Shown here piece by piece: positions 1-12,466 of a stretch of DNA of 20,116 bases (position 1 is the first letter of the stretch; every line of letters begins with the position of its first letter). The position numbers and the translations under genes were made by a program. This DNA comes from Elusimicrobia bacterium RIFCSPLOWO2_01_FULL_59_12 (lineage in GTDB: Bacteria; Elusimicrobiota; Elusimicrobia; 2-01-FULL-59-12). A model generated the notes under the pieces. That model made no database searches. It saw only the letters and a list, made by a program, of their open reading frames with translations, and was not told where the DNA came from. The stretch is from assembly GCA_001800075.1 (NCBI GenBank), contig MGUR01000062.1:6376-26491 (forward strand), given 5' to 3'.

Positions 1-747
<747 letters not shown>

Positions 748-759
748 GCTGTAGCCTCC

Positions 760-806
760 TCGCCATTACTTCTTTGGCGAGTCCGCCAAAGACTCAGTGG
801 CGGACT
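760..806. repeat. Double palindrome between rpoB and rpoC
   Basis: Two adjacent hairpins fill the rpoB-rpoC spacer. One pairs TCGCCA with TGGCGA (760-780). The other pairs AGTCCGCCA with TGGCGGACT (780-806, nine perfect pairs) and overlaps the rpoB stop codon. The same pair of hairpin types occurs at 15611-15660 at an insertion breakpoint. No T-tract follows, so this is not an obvious intrinsic terminator. It may be a dispersed REP-like element or an intercistronic mRNA structure. Confidence 0.6.
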
Positions 807-3800
807 AGGATTTCGAACCGACTTGTTCAGAGACTCGCCCGGCCGATTTGGACCCGGCGCCGTTCTTACCGCGCTCCGCGGTGCGGATCAATTCGATATT
901 GATGCCCAGGGCCCGAAGCTCCCGCGCCAGCACCTTAAACGACTCCGGTACGCCGGGTTCCGAGAACGTCTCACCCTTGATGATGGCTTCGTACATTTTG
1001 GCGCGGCCGGTCACGTCATCCGATTTGACCGTGAGAAATTCCTGGAGGCAATGCGCCGCGCCGTAGGCTTCGATCGCCCACACTTCCATCTCGCCGAAAC
1101 GCTGGCCGCCGAATTGCGCCTTGCCGCCCAGCGGCTGACGGGTGATCAAGGAGTACGGGCCCGTTGATCGCGCGTGGATTTTGTCTTCCACCAGATGGGC
1201 CAGCTTGATAATGTACATGTAGCCGACCGTGATCTTTTCTTCAAACGGTTCGCCCGTGCGTCCGTCATAGAGCCGGTATTTACAATAATCGCTGGGAAGA
1301 AACTCCTCATCAATGCCTTCCTTCTTGAGTTTGGCTTTGGCTTCGCGCACCTTTTCGATGACCTGATCCTCTTTGGCGCCGTCAAAGACCGAGGAATTCA
1401 TCTGCGTATCCAAATGATGCGCCGCCCAGCCCAGCATCGTCTCCAGCAGCTGCCCGACGTTCATACGGGAAGGGACACCGAGAGGCGAAAGCACCACGTC
1501 CACGGATGTTCCGTCCGGAAGGAACGGCATGTCTTCCTGAGCCACAATGCGCGACACAACGCCTTTGTTGCCGTGGCGGCCTGCGAGTTTGTCGCCGACT
1601 TGGATCTTGCGTTTGATCGCGATATACACTTTGACGATTTTGTTGACCGTCACGGGCAGTTCATCGCCCAGCTTGAGATTTTCCTTCTCACGCGCCATCT
1701 CCAGGCGCAGCTGCTGTTCCCTGGACTGACAGTAAAGCTTGATTTTCTCTTTTTCGTCGTCCGCTTCGCGCGCGGTCAGCTTCTTGTTATCTTTTTGCCG
1801 GTCGACTTCAGCGCCGCGCGCCTTGCGGTCCTCGCGGACGTCCTCCACCCAGGCCTCGTAGCGCGCTTCGATTTCACGGTTGCGGCGGTTTTCTTCCTTG
1901 GTCGCCATTTTCTCTCGCCGGACAAAGGTCCGTACGCCGATCACCTTGCCGGCGACCCCGGGCGGCACGCGCAAGGAAGCGTCCATGGTGTCTTCGGCCT
2001 TCTTGCCGAAGATCACTTTTAAAAGCCGTTCTTCGGGGGTGACCTGCTGTTCTCCCTTGGGGGCCACTTTTCCTACCAGGATGTCTCCGGGGACAACTTC
2101 GGCGCCGGGACGGATAATGCCGGTCTCATCCAGATTGACCAGCGCATCGGCTCCGACGTTGGGGATGTCTCGCGTGATTTCTTCCGCGCCCATCTTGGTA
2201 TCGCGCGCTTCCATCTGGAACTCGTGAATGTGCACCGAGGTCAGCAAATCATCACGGACCACCCGCTCCGACAGGAGGATGGCGTCTTCAAAGTTGTAGC
2301 CCTCCCACGGCATGAAGGCCACCAGCAAATTTCGCCCAAGCGCCAGCTCCCCCCCGGACGTCGCGGGGCCGTCGGCAATAATGTCTCCCTTGCGGACTTT
2401 CTGACCCTTTTGAACGAGCGGCATCTGATTGACCGTGGTGTCTTGATTGGACCGCAGGTACTTCCGGAGGCGGTAGCTATCGATGTGATTGTCGGACTTC
2501 GCGGAGGAGGCGCGCAGTCCCGGGGTCTCGGGCATGGGATCTTCGCTCCAAACGGCGATTTCATCCGCGGACACCGCCACGACTTCGCCGCTGCGACGCG
2601 TGGTAATCGCGGCTCCGGAATCCCGGGCCACGCGTTCTTCGACACCGGTTCCGACTAGGGGCGGTTCCGCCCCCAGCAAGGGAACGGCTTGCCGCTGCAT
2701 GTTGGAACCCATCAAAGCGCGGTTGGCGTCGTCATGCTCAAGAAACGGGATGAGCGCCGTGGAGACTGAGACGACCTGCATCGGCGAGATGTCCATATAA
2801 TCCACATCATCCGGATCGAACTCGCGGAAATCGCCGCGGTATCGGCACAGCACGCGCGGAGTCAGGAACTTGCCGCTTTTATCAATTTGCGAGTTGGCCT
2901 GGGCAACGACCAGATCGTTTTCACGGTCGGCCGTCAAGTACTCGACTTCCTCGGTCGCCTTCCCGTGCGACACCTTGCGGTAGGGAGATTCGATCAGGCC
3001 ATACTCGTTAACGCGCGCATAGCATGCCAAAGAGGAAATGAGTCCGATGTTCGGTCCTTCCGGCGTTTCAATGGGGCAAATGCGGCCATAGTGCGTGTGG
3101 TGCACATCGCGCACTTCAAACCCGGCGCGCTTCCGGTGCAGGCCTCCCGGTCCGAGAGCGGACAGACGCCGTTTGTGCGTGAGCTCCGCCAGCGGGTTGG
3201 TCTGATCCATAAACTGTGAGAGCTGAGAACTGCCAAAAAATTTACGGACGATCGCCACCACCGGCGCCGCATTCATGATGCCGCGTGGCGCCAGGGTCGC
3301 CTTATCCTGAACATTCATGCGTTCGCGCACGATCCGGGCCATTTGTGAGAGCCCGATGCGGATCTGATTCTCCAGAAGTTCGCCCACGCCGCGCACGCGT
3401 CGGTTCCCAAGGTGGTCGATGTCATCCATCTCAATGGGAAAGGTCTCTTTCCCGATAGTGATTTCGCTGACATCATTATTGAGGAGGATGACATACCGGA
3501 TGGTGCAGATGATATCTTCAAGCGTGAGAGTGCGTTTGCGGTCGGAGGGGACTTCCAGCTTGACGGGGCGCTGAACGACCCACTGCGCGAGGGGGGCCAG
3601 CTTTTTGTTCAGCTTGTAGCGGCCCACCCGCGTGAGGTCGTATTTGCGGATGGACTTGAACAACAGATTGTCGAGGTAGCTCTCCGCTTGATCGGCCGCA
3701 ATAAATTCCTGCGCTCGGAGAACGCGATAAATCATGTTGATCGCGTCCTTACGGGTCTTTAAATTATCTTTCTGGAGGGTGTTGCGGATGGTGACATCGT

Positions 3801-4653
3801 TCACAGCGGGATCGAGAATCAGGACGTTCACTTCAGGGACCTTCTTGGCCAGAAGCTGAGCGACATTCTCGCGGGATAGCTCGCGGTTGGCCTCAAACAA
3901 GACTTCGCCGGAAGATTTAAGGACGACATCGGCCCCCAGGACGCGGCCCGCCAGGACATCCGCTTTCGACGATTCCACTTTGACTATTTCGGTATCGTAA
4001 AACACCTGCAAAATCTGCTCATCGGACTCCAGGCCCACCGCACGCAGAAGCACTGTCGCCGGGAGTTTCTTGTGCTTGTCCAGGCGCACAAAAAGAGCGT
4101 TGTTTAAATCAAACTCAAACTCGACCCAGGCGCCGCGATAGGGAATAACGCGGGCGAAATACAGGCGCTTGCCATAGGAGGAAATCTTTTTCTCTTCATC
4201 TTCTTCGAAAATCACGCCGGGAGAGCGATGCAGCTGGCTGACAACCACGCGCTCGGCGCCGTTGATCACGAAGGTCGCGTTATCCGTCATCAAGGGGATA
4301 TCGCAGATGTAGACATCCTGCTCGGCGATCTGCTTCACCTTCCCGCCCTCTTCACGCTGCAGGATGCGGAAGGTCGCCTTCAGCGGAGCGGAGTAAATGG
4401 CGTCTTTATTTAGCGCTTCCTCTACGGTATAGCGGGATTCGCCCAATTCATAGGAGACGAACTCCAGCGTCAAACTTTCGTCGTTGTTGCTGATGGGAAA
4501 AACATCCATGAAGGCGGCTTGCAACCCCTGGATCTTACGCTTCTCGGGAGGCAGGCTCCACTGCAGAAACTCCTCCATCGATGTTTTTTGCATCGCGAGG
4601 AGCTCCGGCAGCATGATGATAGAGGGAATGCGTGAAAAATTAAGCTTATCCAA
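805..4653 (-). CDS. rpoB: DNA-directed RNA polymerase subunit beta
   Basis: This is the full-length beta subunit of the core RNA polymerase, 1282 residues. The rifampicin-binding segment is intact near residues 474-501 (SSQLSQFMDQTNPL, THKRRLSALG), and the residues matching E. coli D516, H526 and S531 are retained, so no classic resistance substitution is visible. GRICPIETPEGPNIGLI lies at about 523-539. The nucleotide-proximal GDKLAGRHGNKGVVS lies at about 1020-1034. A charged, coiled-coil-like stretch (about 915-995) precedes it, as in many bacterial RpoB proteins. The start is TTG at 4651-4653, backed by AGGAGG seven bases upstream, and the next residues (DKLNFSRIP) fit an RpoB N-terminus. 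It follows rplL by 41 bases. The C-terminal tail after IELIRTAERG is a short Ser/Gly-rich extension. Confidence 0.98.
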   Translation of the reverse strand: MDKLNFSRIPSIIMLPELLAMQKTSMEEFLQWSLPPEKRKIQGLQAAFMDVFPISNNDESLTLEFVSYELGESRYTVEEALNKDAIYSAPLKATFRILQREEGGKVKQIAEQDVYICDIPLMTDNATFVINGAERVVVSQLHRSPGVIFEEDEEKKISSYGKRLYFARVIPYRGAWVEFEFDLNNALFVRLDKHKKLPATVLLRAVGLESDEQILQVFYDTEIVKVESSKADVLAGRVLGADVVLKSSGEVLFEANRELSRENVAQLLAKKVPEVNVLILDPAVNDVTIRNTLQKDNLKTRKDAINMIYRVLRAQEFIAADQAESYLDNLLFKSIRKYDLTRVGRYKLNKKLAPLAQWVVQRPVKLEVPSDRKRTLTLEDIICTIRYVILLNNDVSEITIGKETFPIEMDDIDHLGNRRVRGVGELLENQIRIGLSQMARIVRERMNVQDKATLAPRGIMNAAPVVAIVRKFFGSSQLSQFMDQTNPLAELTHKRRLSALGPGGLHRKRAGFEVRDVHHTHYGRICPIETPEGPNIGLISSLACYARVNEYGLIESPYRKVSHGKATEEVEYLTADRENDLVVAQANSQIDKSGKFLTPRVLCRYRGDFREFDPDDVDYMDISPMQVVSVSTALIPFLEHDDANRALMGSNMQRQAVPLLGAEPPLVGTGVEERVARDSGAAITTRRSGEVVAVSADEIAVWSEDPMPETPGLRASSAKSDNHIDSYRLRKYLRSNQDTTVNQMPLVQKGQKVRKGDIIADGPATSGGELALGRNLLVAFMPWEGYNFEDAILLSERVVRDDLLTSVHIHEFQMEARDTKMGAEEITRDIPNVGADALVNLDETGIIRPGAEVVPGDILVGKVAPKGEQQVTPEERLLKVIFGKKAEDTMDASLRVPPGVAGKVIGVRTFVRREKMATKEENRRNREIEARYEAWVEDVREDRKARGAEVDRQKDNKKLTAREADDEKEKIKLYCQSREQQLRLEMAREKENLKLGDELPVTVNKIVKVYIAIKRKIQVGDKLAGRHGNKGVVSRIVAQEDMPFLPDGTSVDVVLSPLGVPSRMNVGQLLETMLGWAAHHLDTQMNSSVFDGAKEDQVIEKVREAKAKLKKEGIDEEFLPSDYCKYRLYDGRTGEPFEEKITVGYMYIIKLAHLVEDKIHARSTGPYSLITRQPLGGKAQFGGQRFGEMEVWAIEAYGAAHCLQEFLTVKSDDVTGRAKMYEAIIKGETFSEPGVPESFKVLARELRALGINIELIRTAERGKNGAGSKSAGRVSEQVGSKS

Positions 4654-4694
4654 GCTTAACCTCCTGGTTCCGGCTTATATAAGGATGCGGACGC

Positions 4695-5081
4695 TTACTT
4701 AACTTCAACCGTCGCGCCCACTTCGGTGAGTTTCTTTTTGATGTCTTCCGCCTGTTCCTTGGTGAGACCGCCTTTGACAGGCTTGGGAGCGCCTTCCACC
4801 AGATCCTTGGCTTCTTTCAAACCCAGGCCCGTGATTTCACGCACCACTTTAATGACAGGAATCTTATTCGCACCGGCGCTGACGAGCACGGCCGCGAATT
4901 CGGTTTTCTCTTCCGCCGCCGCGGCGCCGCCCGCCGCCGGCGCGTGTCCACCCGCGGGGGCAAAGGCCATCGGCGCAGCCGCTTTCACGCCAAATTTCTC
5001 TTCCAGAGCTTTTACAAGCTCCGACACTTCCAGAACCGACATCTTTGATATTTCTTCGATCAATACGGCTTTGTCTGCCAT
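4695..5081 (-). CDS. rplL: 50S ribosomal protein L7/L12
   Basis: This encodes the 128-residue stalk protein L7/L12, which recruits translational GTPases to the ribosome as dimers bound to L10. The N-terminal dimerisation domain (VLIEEISKMSVLEVSELVKALEEKFGV) is followed by an Ala/Gly/Pro hinge at about residues 34-55. The C-terminal factor-binding domain follows, with IPVIKVVREITGLGLKEAK, LVEGAPKPVK and a VEVK end. Length and layout are typical. The start at 5079-5081 is chosen because GAGGAGG lies five to six bases upstream; the frame opens further upstream, but that part reads through the rplJ-rplL spacer and does not resemble L7/L12. It lies between rplJ and rpoB, the usual order. Confidence 0.97.
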   Translation of the reverse strand: MADKAVLIEEISKMSVLEVSELVKALEEKFGVKAAAPMAFAPAGGHAPAAGGAAAAEEKTEFAAVLVSAGANKIPVIKVVREITGLGLKEAKDLVEGAPKPVKGGLTKEQAEDIKKKLTEVGATVEVK

Positions 5082-5107
5082 GACATCCTCCTCAGTCGTT
5101 TGGAGCG

Positions 5108-5127
5108 ATCGCCAAGCGTCTGGCGAT
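5108..5127. repeat. Small palindrome between rplJ and rplL
   Basis: ATCGCC and GGCGAT pair around an eight-base loop (AAGCGTCT). The element resembles the hairpins at 9799-9818 (loop CTACGTCT) and 15611-15632 (loop AAACGCCA), so it may belong to a dispersed family. It sits in the 55-base rplJ-rplL spacer and has no terminator-like T-tract. Confidence 0.45.
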
Positions 5128-5136
5128 GCCTTGGTT

Positions 5137-5661
5137 CTAGGCTGCCGCCGGTGCTTTCTTTGCAATCTGGTCCAGAACGCCCACCAGATCGCGCATCGGG
5201 GCCTGCAGCACACTGACCAAATTAACCATGGGTGTTTGCAGTGTTCCTAAAAGCTGTGCAATGAGAACCTCGCGGGAGGGGAGGTTTGAAAGGATCTTGA
5301 GTTCCTTGTCAGATAAAACTTTACCATCCAAGTAGCCCGCACTAACCTTCATGTTTTCGTGGGATTTGGCAAATTCAAACACGGCCTTTAAGGTGGCTAT
5401 CGGATCGCCGCGTTCAATGACGATCGCGGAAGGCCCTTTAAGCGCATCCGCCAAAGATTCAATCCCGGCATTCTTGAATGCGATGCGGGTCAAGCTATTC
5501 TTGACCACGCGGTATTCGCCCTTCAAAGCGCGAAGTTTCTGGCGGAACTCGTTGATCTCGGTGGTTTTGAGACCCTTGAAGGCCGTGACAATCAAGCCGG
5601 TGCTTTCCTTGGCCTGTTTTTCCAGCGTCTCGACCGTCTGTTTCTTAAGTTCTGTAGGCAT
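5137..5661 (-). CDS. rplJ: 50S ribosomal protein L10
   Basis: This encodes ribosomal protein L10, 174 residues, which anchors L7/L12 dimers to the 23S GTPase-centre region. The N-terminal domain is typical (LKKQTVETLEKQAKESTGLIV, EINEFRQKLRALKGEYRVVKNSLTRIAFKN in overlapping parts). SAIVIERGDPIATLKAVFEFAK follows in the middle, and the Ala-rich C-terminal helix that binds L7/L12 is present (VLDQIAKKAPAAA). The start is ATG at 5659-5661 with AAAGGA about six bases upstream. Only nine bases separate it from the stop of the upstream barrel-protein gene, and a terminator-like hairpin overlaps that stop. The usual upstream neighbours rplK and rplA are absent, and there is no room for the usual long L10-binding leader. 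Confidence 0.97.
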   Translation of the reverse strand: MPTELKKQTVETLEKQAKESTGLIVTAFKGLKTTEINEFRQKLRALKGEYRVVKNSLTRIAFKNAGIESLADALKGPSAIVIERGDPIATLKAVFEFAKSHENMKVSAGYLDGKVLSDKELKILSNLPSREVLIAQLLGTLQTPMVNLVSVLQAPMRDLVGVLDQIAKKAPAAA

Positions 5662-5670
5662 TAAAATCCT

Positions 5671-6408
5671 TTAAAAAACGGCGATCGTAAGTCCCGCAGT
5701 AATCGCCGTTTGATTAACGAACATCGCTTCCACCTGGAATTGGACGGCCTCGCTGATCCGTACCGGCACGCCCAGCACCAGGGACGCGTTTCCATGAGCA
5801 CTCCCGCCAACGTTCGCCGGATCGGTAGGGCCCGGCTGGTTGTCATGCCAGCCCACGGTGCGTTCGTAAATCCGCACGCCTACGTAGGGAGCGAACCGGC
5901 CCGATTTCATGGCCAAGAGGACGGCGCCGTGATAATCCAATCCCGTAATCCTCTGATCCACCAGCGTCACCGTCCCAGTGGAGCCGGTCATCTGACTCAA
6001 GGGTACAAGGAAACCTGTCACGCCTGCGCTCGCCTGCACGCCCGGCCAGTAGCCGGTGGCTGGAAACACTTCATGATAAAGATCAAATCCGTACAGATAG
6101 CCGGCCCGCCCTTGCCAGATCTTGCCCTGGGCTTTCTCTTCGGGGTCCACCAGGGCACCGCCTTTAAGACTCACCGCCATTTGATCCGTGAGCCCGTAGC
6201 TGAACTGAGAACCAACGACATGGCTTCTGAAATCAGCCTTCCCCCGGGCGTCGAAGTCGTCTCGGACTTTTAAATGTTCATAAAGGACAGACGACGTGAA
6301 CTTTCCCTTATGGATGGAGGGGACGGAAACCCCGAAATCCCGGGCATAACCGAATACGGGGACAAATAACAGTCCAAGGAGTGCAGCCGTCCGGGGCAAT
6401 CGTTTCAA
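5671..6408 (-). CDS. Predicted outer-membrane beta-barrel protein
   Basis: The 245-residue product is not assigned to a named family. The N-terminus looks like a Sec signal peptide: MKRLPR, then the hydrophobic AALLGLLFVPVFG, then YARD, with likely cleavage near residue 22. The mature part alternates polar and hydrophobic residues rich in Gly, Tyr and aromatic residues (for example GVSVPSIHKGKFTSSVLYEH and QVEAMFVNQTAITAGLTIAVF in parts). It ends in Phe, the usual terminal signature of an outer-membrane barrel strand. The start is TTG at 6406-6408 with AAAGGA upstream at good spacing. It lies 25 bases after the 5S T-tract and nine bases before rplJ. A surface protein between rRNA genes and the rplJL-rpoBC unit is unusual. 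The barrel call is inference from sequence texture. Confidence 0.75.
   Translation of the reverse strand: MKRLPRTAALLGLLFVPVFGYARDFGVSVPSIHKGKFTSSVLYEHLKVRDDFDARGKADFRSHVVGSQFSYGLTDQMAVSLKGGALVDPEEKAQGKIWQGRAGYLYGFDLYHEVFPATGYWPGVQASAGVTGFLVPLSQMTGSTGTVTLVDQRITGLDYHGAVLLAMKSGRFAPYVGVRIYERTVGWHDNQPGPTDPANVGGSAHGNASLVLGVPVRISEAVQFQVEAMFVNQTAITAGLTIAVF
5673..5710 (-). terminator. Terminator-like hairpin at the 3' end of the barrel gene, just upstream of rplJ
   Basis: Read on the minus strand, AACGGCGAT and ATCGCCGTT form a nine-base-pair perfect stem with a 16-base loop, followed directly by a run of six T. The run includes the last Phe codon and first base of the stop codon of the barrel gene. 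It has the form of an intrinsic terminator, although the loop is longer than ideal. It lies only 12 bases before the rplJ start, so it would act on rplJL-rpoBC as an attenuator if active. Confidence 0.55.
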
Positions 6409-6425
6409 GCAGTTCCTTTCAACTT

Positions 6426-6433
6426 AAAAAAAA
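6426..6433 (-). terminator. T-tract directly after 5S rRNA
   Basis: Eight T on the minus strand follow directly after the closing GC-rich helix of the 5S gene. A GC-rich stem followed by a U-run can act as an intrinsic terminator. No separate hairpin lies between 5S and the T-run, so the terminating stem would have to be 5S helix I itself. Leaky termination is possible. Confidence 0.45.
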
Positions 6434-6434
6434 C

Positions 6435-6550
6435 CCCGGCAGCGACCTACTCTCCCGATCCCTTGCGAGATCAGTACCATCGGCCCTGGTGGGCTTAACT
6501 ACCGAGTTCGGAATGGGATCGGGTGTGGCCCCACCGGAAAAACCACCGGG
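6435..6550 (-). rRNA. rrf: 5S ribosomal RNA
   Basis: On the minus strand the sequence begins CCCGGTGG and ends GCTGCCGGG, which pair as helix I. The conserved inner part includes CCCATTCCGAACTCGG and GATGGTACTG. At about 116 nucleotides the size is right. It follows the 23S gene by about 57 bases, as in a standard 16S-23S-5S operon. End positions are estimated from helix I and may be off by a few bases. Confidence 0.95.
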
Positions 6551-6578
6551 AAATCTATAACCTCATAAAGGAAGGGTC

Positions 6579-6606
6579 GTCAAACACCTTCAATGCAAAG
6601 GATCGA

Positions 6607-6621
<15 letters not shown>
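6579..6621 (-). other. 3' arm of 23S rRNA processing stem
   Basis: The stretch at about 6597-6621 is complementary to about 9627-9650 at the 5' end of 23S (on the plus strand one reads AAGGATCGAATAATACGGCC, its partner on the minus strand AAGGATCAAGTAATATGGCC). A second complementary stretch pairs about 6579-6600 with about 9717-9736 (CGTCAAACACCTTCAATG against CGTCAAGCACCTCAATTG). This is the expected long duplex around 23S that RNase III cuts during maturation. Confidence 0.6.
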
Positions 6622-9645
<3,024 letters not shown>

Positions 9646-9798
9646 TCCTTCTGATTCGCCAAACGTCTGCGTCAGAAAAATAAGAATACAACCGGTATTA
9701 CTCTACACCTTCTTATTTCAATTGAGGTGCTTGACGTTACTTACCCTTATTGGTTATAGACTATTCGTGTTTCAATGAACCAGACGTCAACAAGCGGT

Positions 9799-9818
9799 GT
9801 CGCCCTACGTCTGGCGAC
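9799..9818. repeat. Small palindrome in the 16S-23S spacer
   Basis: GTCGCC and GGCGAC pair around the loop CTACGTCT. It resembles the hairpin at 5108-5127 in both stem and loop, and the one at 15611-15632 mainly in the stem. It lies between tRNA-Ala and 23S. It could simply be part of the pre-23S fold. Confidence 0.4.
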
Positions 9819-9862
9819 TAACCGGTTGAAAAATCACCGACATCTATATTGGGGTTATTTTC

Positions 9863-9935
9863 TGGAGGTGACCGGGATCGAACCGGTGACCTCGTGCTTG
9901 CAAAGCACGCGCTCTCCCAACTGAGCTACACCCCC
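9863..9935 (-). tRNA. tRNA-Ala (anticodon TGC)
   Basis: The 73-nucleotide cloverleaf is complete on the minus strand. The acceptor stem is GGGGGTG/CACCTCC with the G3:U70 pair that marks alanine tRNAs, and the discriminator base is A73. The anticodon loop TTTGCAA gives TGC. The T-arm contains GGTTCGATCC. CCA is not encoded. It lies in the 16S-23S spacer next to tRNA-Ile, the classic arrangement. Confidence 0.97.
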
Positions 9936-9958
9936 GAAGAGGTAAATTCTCGAAAACC

Positions 9959-10032
9959 TGGACCCGGAAAGATTTGAACTTTCGACCTCACGCTTATCAA
10001 GCGTGCGCTCTAACCAACTGAGCTACGGGTCC
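9959..10032 (-). tRNA. tRNA-Ile (anticodon GAT)
   Basis: The 74-nucleotide cloverleaf on the minus strand has acceptor stem GGACCCG/CGGGTCC, D-arm AGCTCAGTTGGTTAGAGC, anticodon loop TTGATAA (GAT) and T-arm AGTTCAAATCT. The discriminator is A73 and no CCA is encoded. It is the first tRNA in the 16S-23S spacer, 23 bases before tRNA-Ala in the direction of transcription. Confidence 0.97.
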
Positions 10033-10046
10033 AATAACGAAATAAA

Positions 10047-10080
10047 CGCAAGCGGACAAACGCCCCAGGCAACCGAGTTC
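10047..10080 (-). other. 3' arm of 16S rRNA processing stem
   Basis: The 21 bases at 10047-10067 are complementary to 11827-11847 with one mismatch. The ten bases at 10071-10080 are perfectly complementary to 11671-11680. Both pairings bracket the 16S gene, as expected for the RNase III processing stalk of pre-16S rRNA. Confidence 0.8.
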
Positions 10081-10108
10081 GACTTCTATTTCACCCTTGC
10101 GGGAAAAA

Positions 10109-11661
<1,553 letters not shown>

Positions 11662-11670
11662 GGGTTGCGT

Positions 11671-11847
11671 GAACTCGGTTCGGACTTTCGCCCGTGTCCG
11701 GTTCTCCGCAAATCCGTCATAGAGGTTTGTTTTGATGGCTCTTCATCTGGTTTCACACCAAAGTTACTTATTGTGACCCTTGGTTGCCCCTTATACCGTC
11801 CGCCAACGATTCATTGTCGGACTGTATGGGGCGTTTGTCGGCTTGCG
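11671..11847 (-). other. rrn leader with the 5' arm of the 16S processing stem
   Basis: The leader between boxA and 16S holds two stretches that pair with the 3' flank of 16S: 11827-11847 (with 10047-10067, one mismatch, extendable by about five A/U-rich pairs) and 11671-11680 (with 10071-10080, perfect). No protein-coding gene is supported here. Confidence 0.75.
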
Positions 11848-11863
11848 CTTATATATAGATGTC

Positions 11864-11875
11864 TGTCAAAGAACA
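11864..11875 (-). promoter_or_regulatory. boxA antitermination element of the rrn leader
   Basis: The minus strand reads TGTTCTTTGACA, close to the boxA consensus TGCTCTTTAACA that loads NusB/NusE on rRNA transcripts. It lies downstream of a hairpin and upstream of the 16S processing stem, as in other bacterial rrn leaders. Confidence 0.6.
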
Positions 11876-11889
11876 AAAGACAACAAAAT

Positions 11890-11918
11890 ACGCAACTGAA
11901 AAACGTCTTCAGTTGCGT
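11890..11918 (-). promoter_or_regulatory. boxB-like hairpin in the rrn leader
   Basis: ACGCAACTGA and TCAGTTGCGT form ten perfect base pairs around a nine-base loop. It lies 14 bases upstream of boxA in the transcript, the place of boxB in rrn leaders. A T-rich but interrupted stretch follows, so it could also act as a weak terminator for read-through from atpC. Because the rrn promoter is upstream of it, I favour a leader element. Confidence 0.5.
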
Positions 11919-11939
11919 CTATTTGTTTGAAGCTCAGGG

Positions 11940-11968
11940 ACTATATAAATTCCCTGATTTTATGTCAA
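11940..11968 (-). promoter_or_regulatory. sigma70-type promoter of the rRNA operon
   Basis: The minus strand has a perfect -35 TTGACA (11963-11968), a 17-base spacer and the -10 TATAGT (11940-11945, one mismatch to TATAAT). An A/T-rich stretch upstream may serve as an UP element. It lies 64 bases after the atpC stop and is the only strong promoter I can see for the rRNA operon. Confidence 0.85.
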
Positions 11969-12031
11969 GCGTTTATTAATTCGCTTGGACAATTAAATGG
12001 GAATTCAAAAACTATGCAGGTCTATTCGAGG

Positions 12032-12460
12032 CTATCGGTACACTGCTTTTTGACCGCGACGAATGCCTTCCGTCGCGCGCAATCGCGCCACAGCCCTTCG
12101 GAGAGCCGCTTCCGCCTGGGCGAGGTCTACATCGGTTTTCGCCGCTTTCAATTTGGCCTTGGCCCGCTCCGCCGCCAGCCTTGCGCGTTCCAGATCTATT
12201 TCCTGCGCCATTTCAGCGGTTTCAGCAAAAATCGAAATGTGATTGTTGATCACTTCCATAAATCCGCCCGAAACGGCAAAAAATTCAACGTTCTCTCCCC
12301 GGCGCAATCGAATCGTCCCGGGCTCTAACTGCGCAAGGAGAGGAGCGTGATTCGGAAGAATTCCAAGCTCTCCATCCGCCGCCGGCACAACGACCGAGTC
12401 CGCCTGCGTCTGCAGCACCAGGCGTTCAGGCGACATGATGTCTACCGCAAGGGAAGCCAT
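12032..12460 (-). CDS. atpC: F1Fo ATP synthase epsilon subunit
   Basis: The 142-residue epsilon subunit couples rotation of the F1 central stalk and can inhibit ATP hydrolysis. The N-terminal beta-sandwich is typical (VDIMSPERLVL, DGELGILPNHAPLLAQLEPG, FFAVSGGFMEVINNHISIFAETAE). The C-terminal helical hairpin (about residues 88-135) is Ala/Arg-rich. The start at 12458-12460 lies six bases after the atpD stop and has AGGA at usable spacing. It is the last gene of the atp operon. No convincing terminator precedes the rrn promoter downstream. Confidence 0.96.
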   Translation of the reverse strand: MASLAVDIMSPERLVLQTQADSVVVPAADGELGILPNHAPLLAQLEPGTIRLRRGENVEFFAVSGGFMEVINNHISIFAETAEMAQEIDLERARLAAERAKAKLKAAKTDVDLAQAEAALRRAVARLRATEGIRRGQKAVYR

Positions 12461-12466
12461 CAGATC

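Noticed and set aside
760..806. CRISPR-like or tandem repeat array in the rpoB-rpoC spacer
   Set aside because: There are only two hairpins of differing sequence and no regular spacers. No CRISPR array was seen anywhere in the window.
1174..2022. Long plus-strand open frame of 282 codons within rpoB
   Set aside because: It is antisense to strongly conserved rpoB sequence. GC-rich codon bias commonly opens such frames.
5082..5213. Upstream extension of rplL by 44 codons
   Set aside because: The extension reads through the rplJ 3' end and spacer, has no L7/L12 similarity, and the strong Shine-Dalgarno site supports the start at 5081.
11848..11878. Second rrn promoter using TTGACA at the boxA site with TATATA
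   Set aside because: The spacer would be only about eight bases, far too short. The TTGACA-like string is part of boxA.
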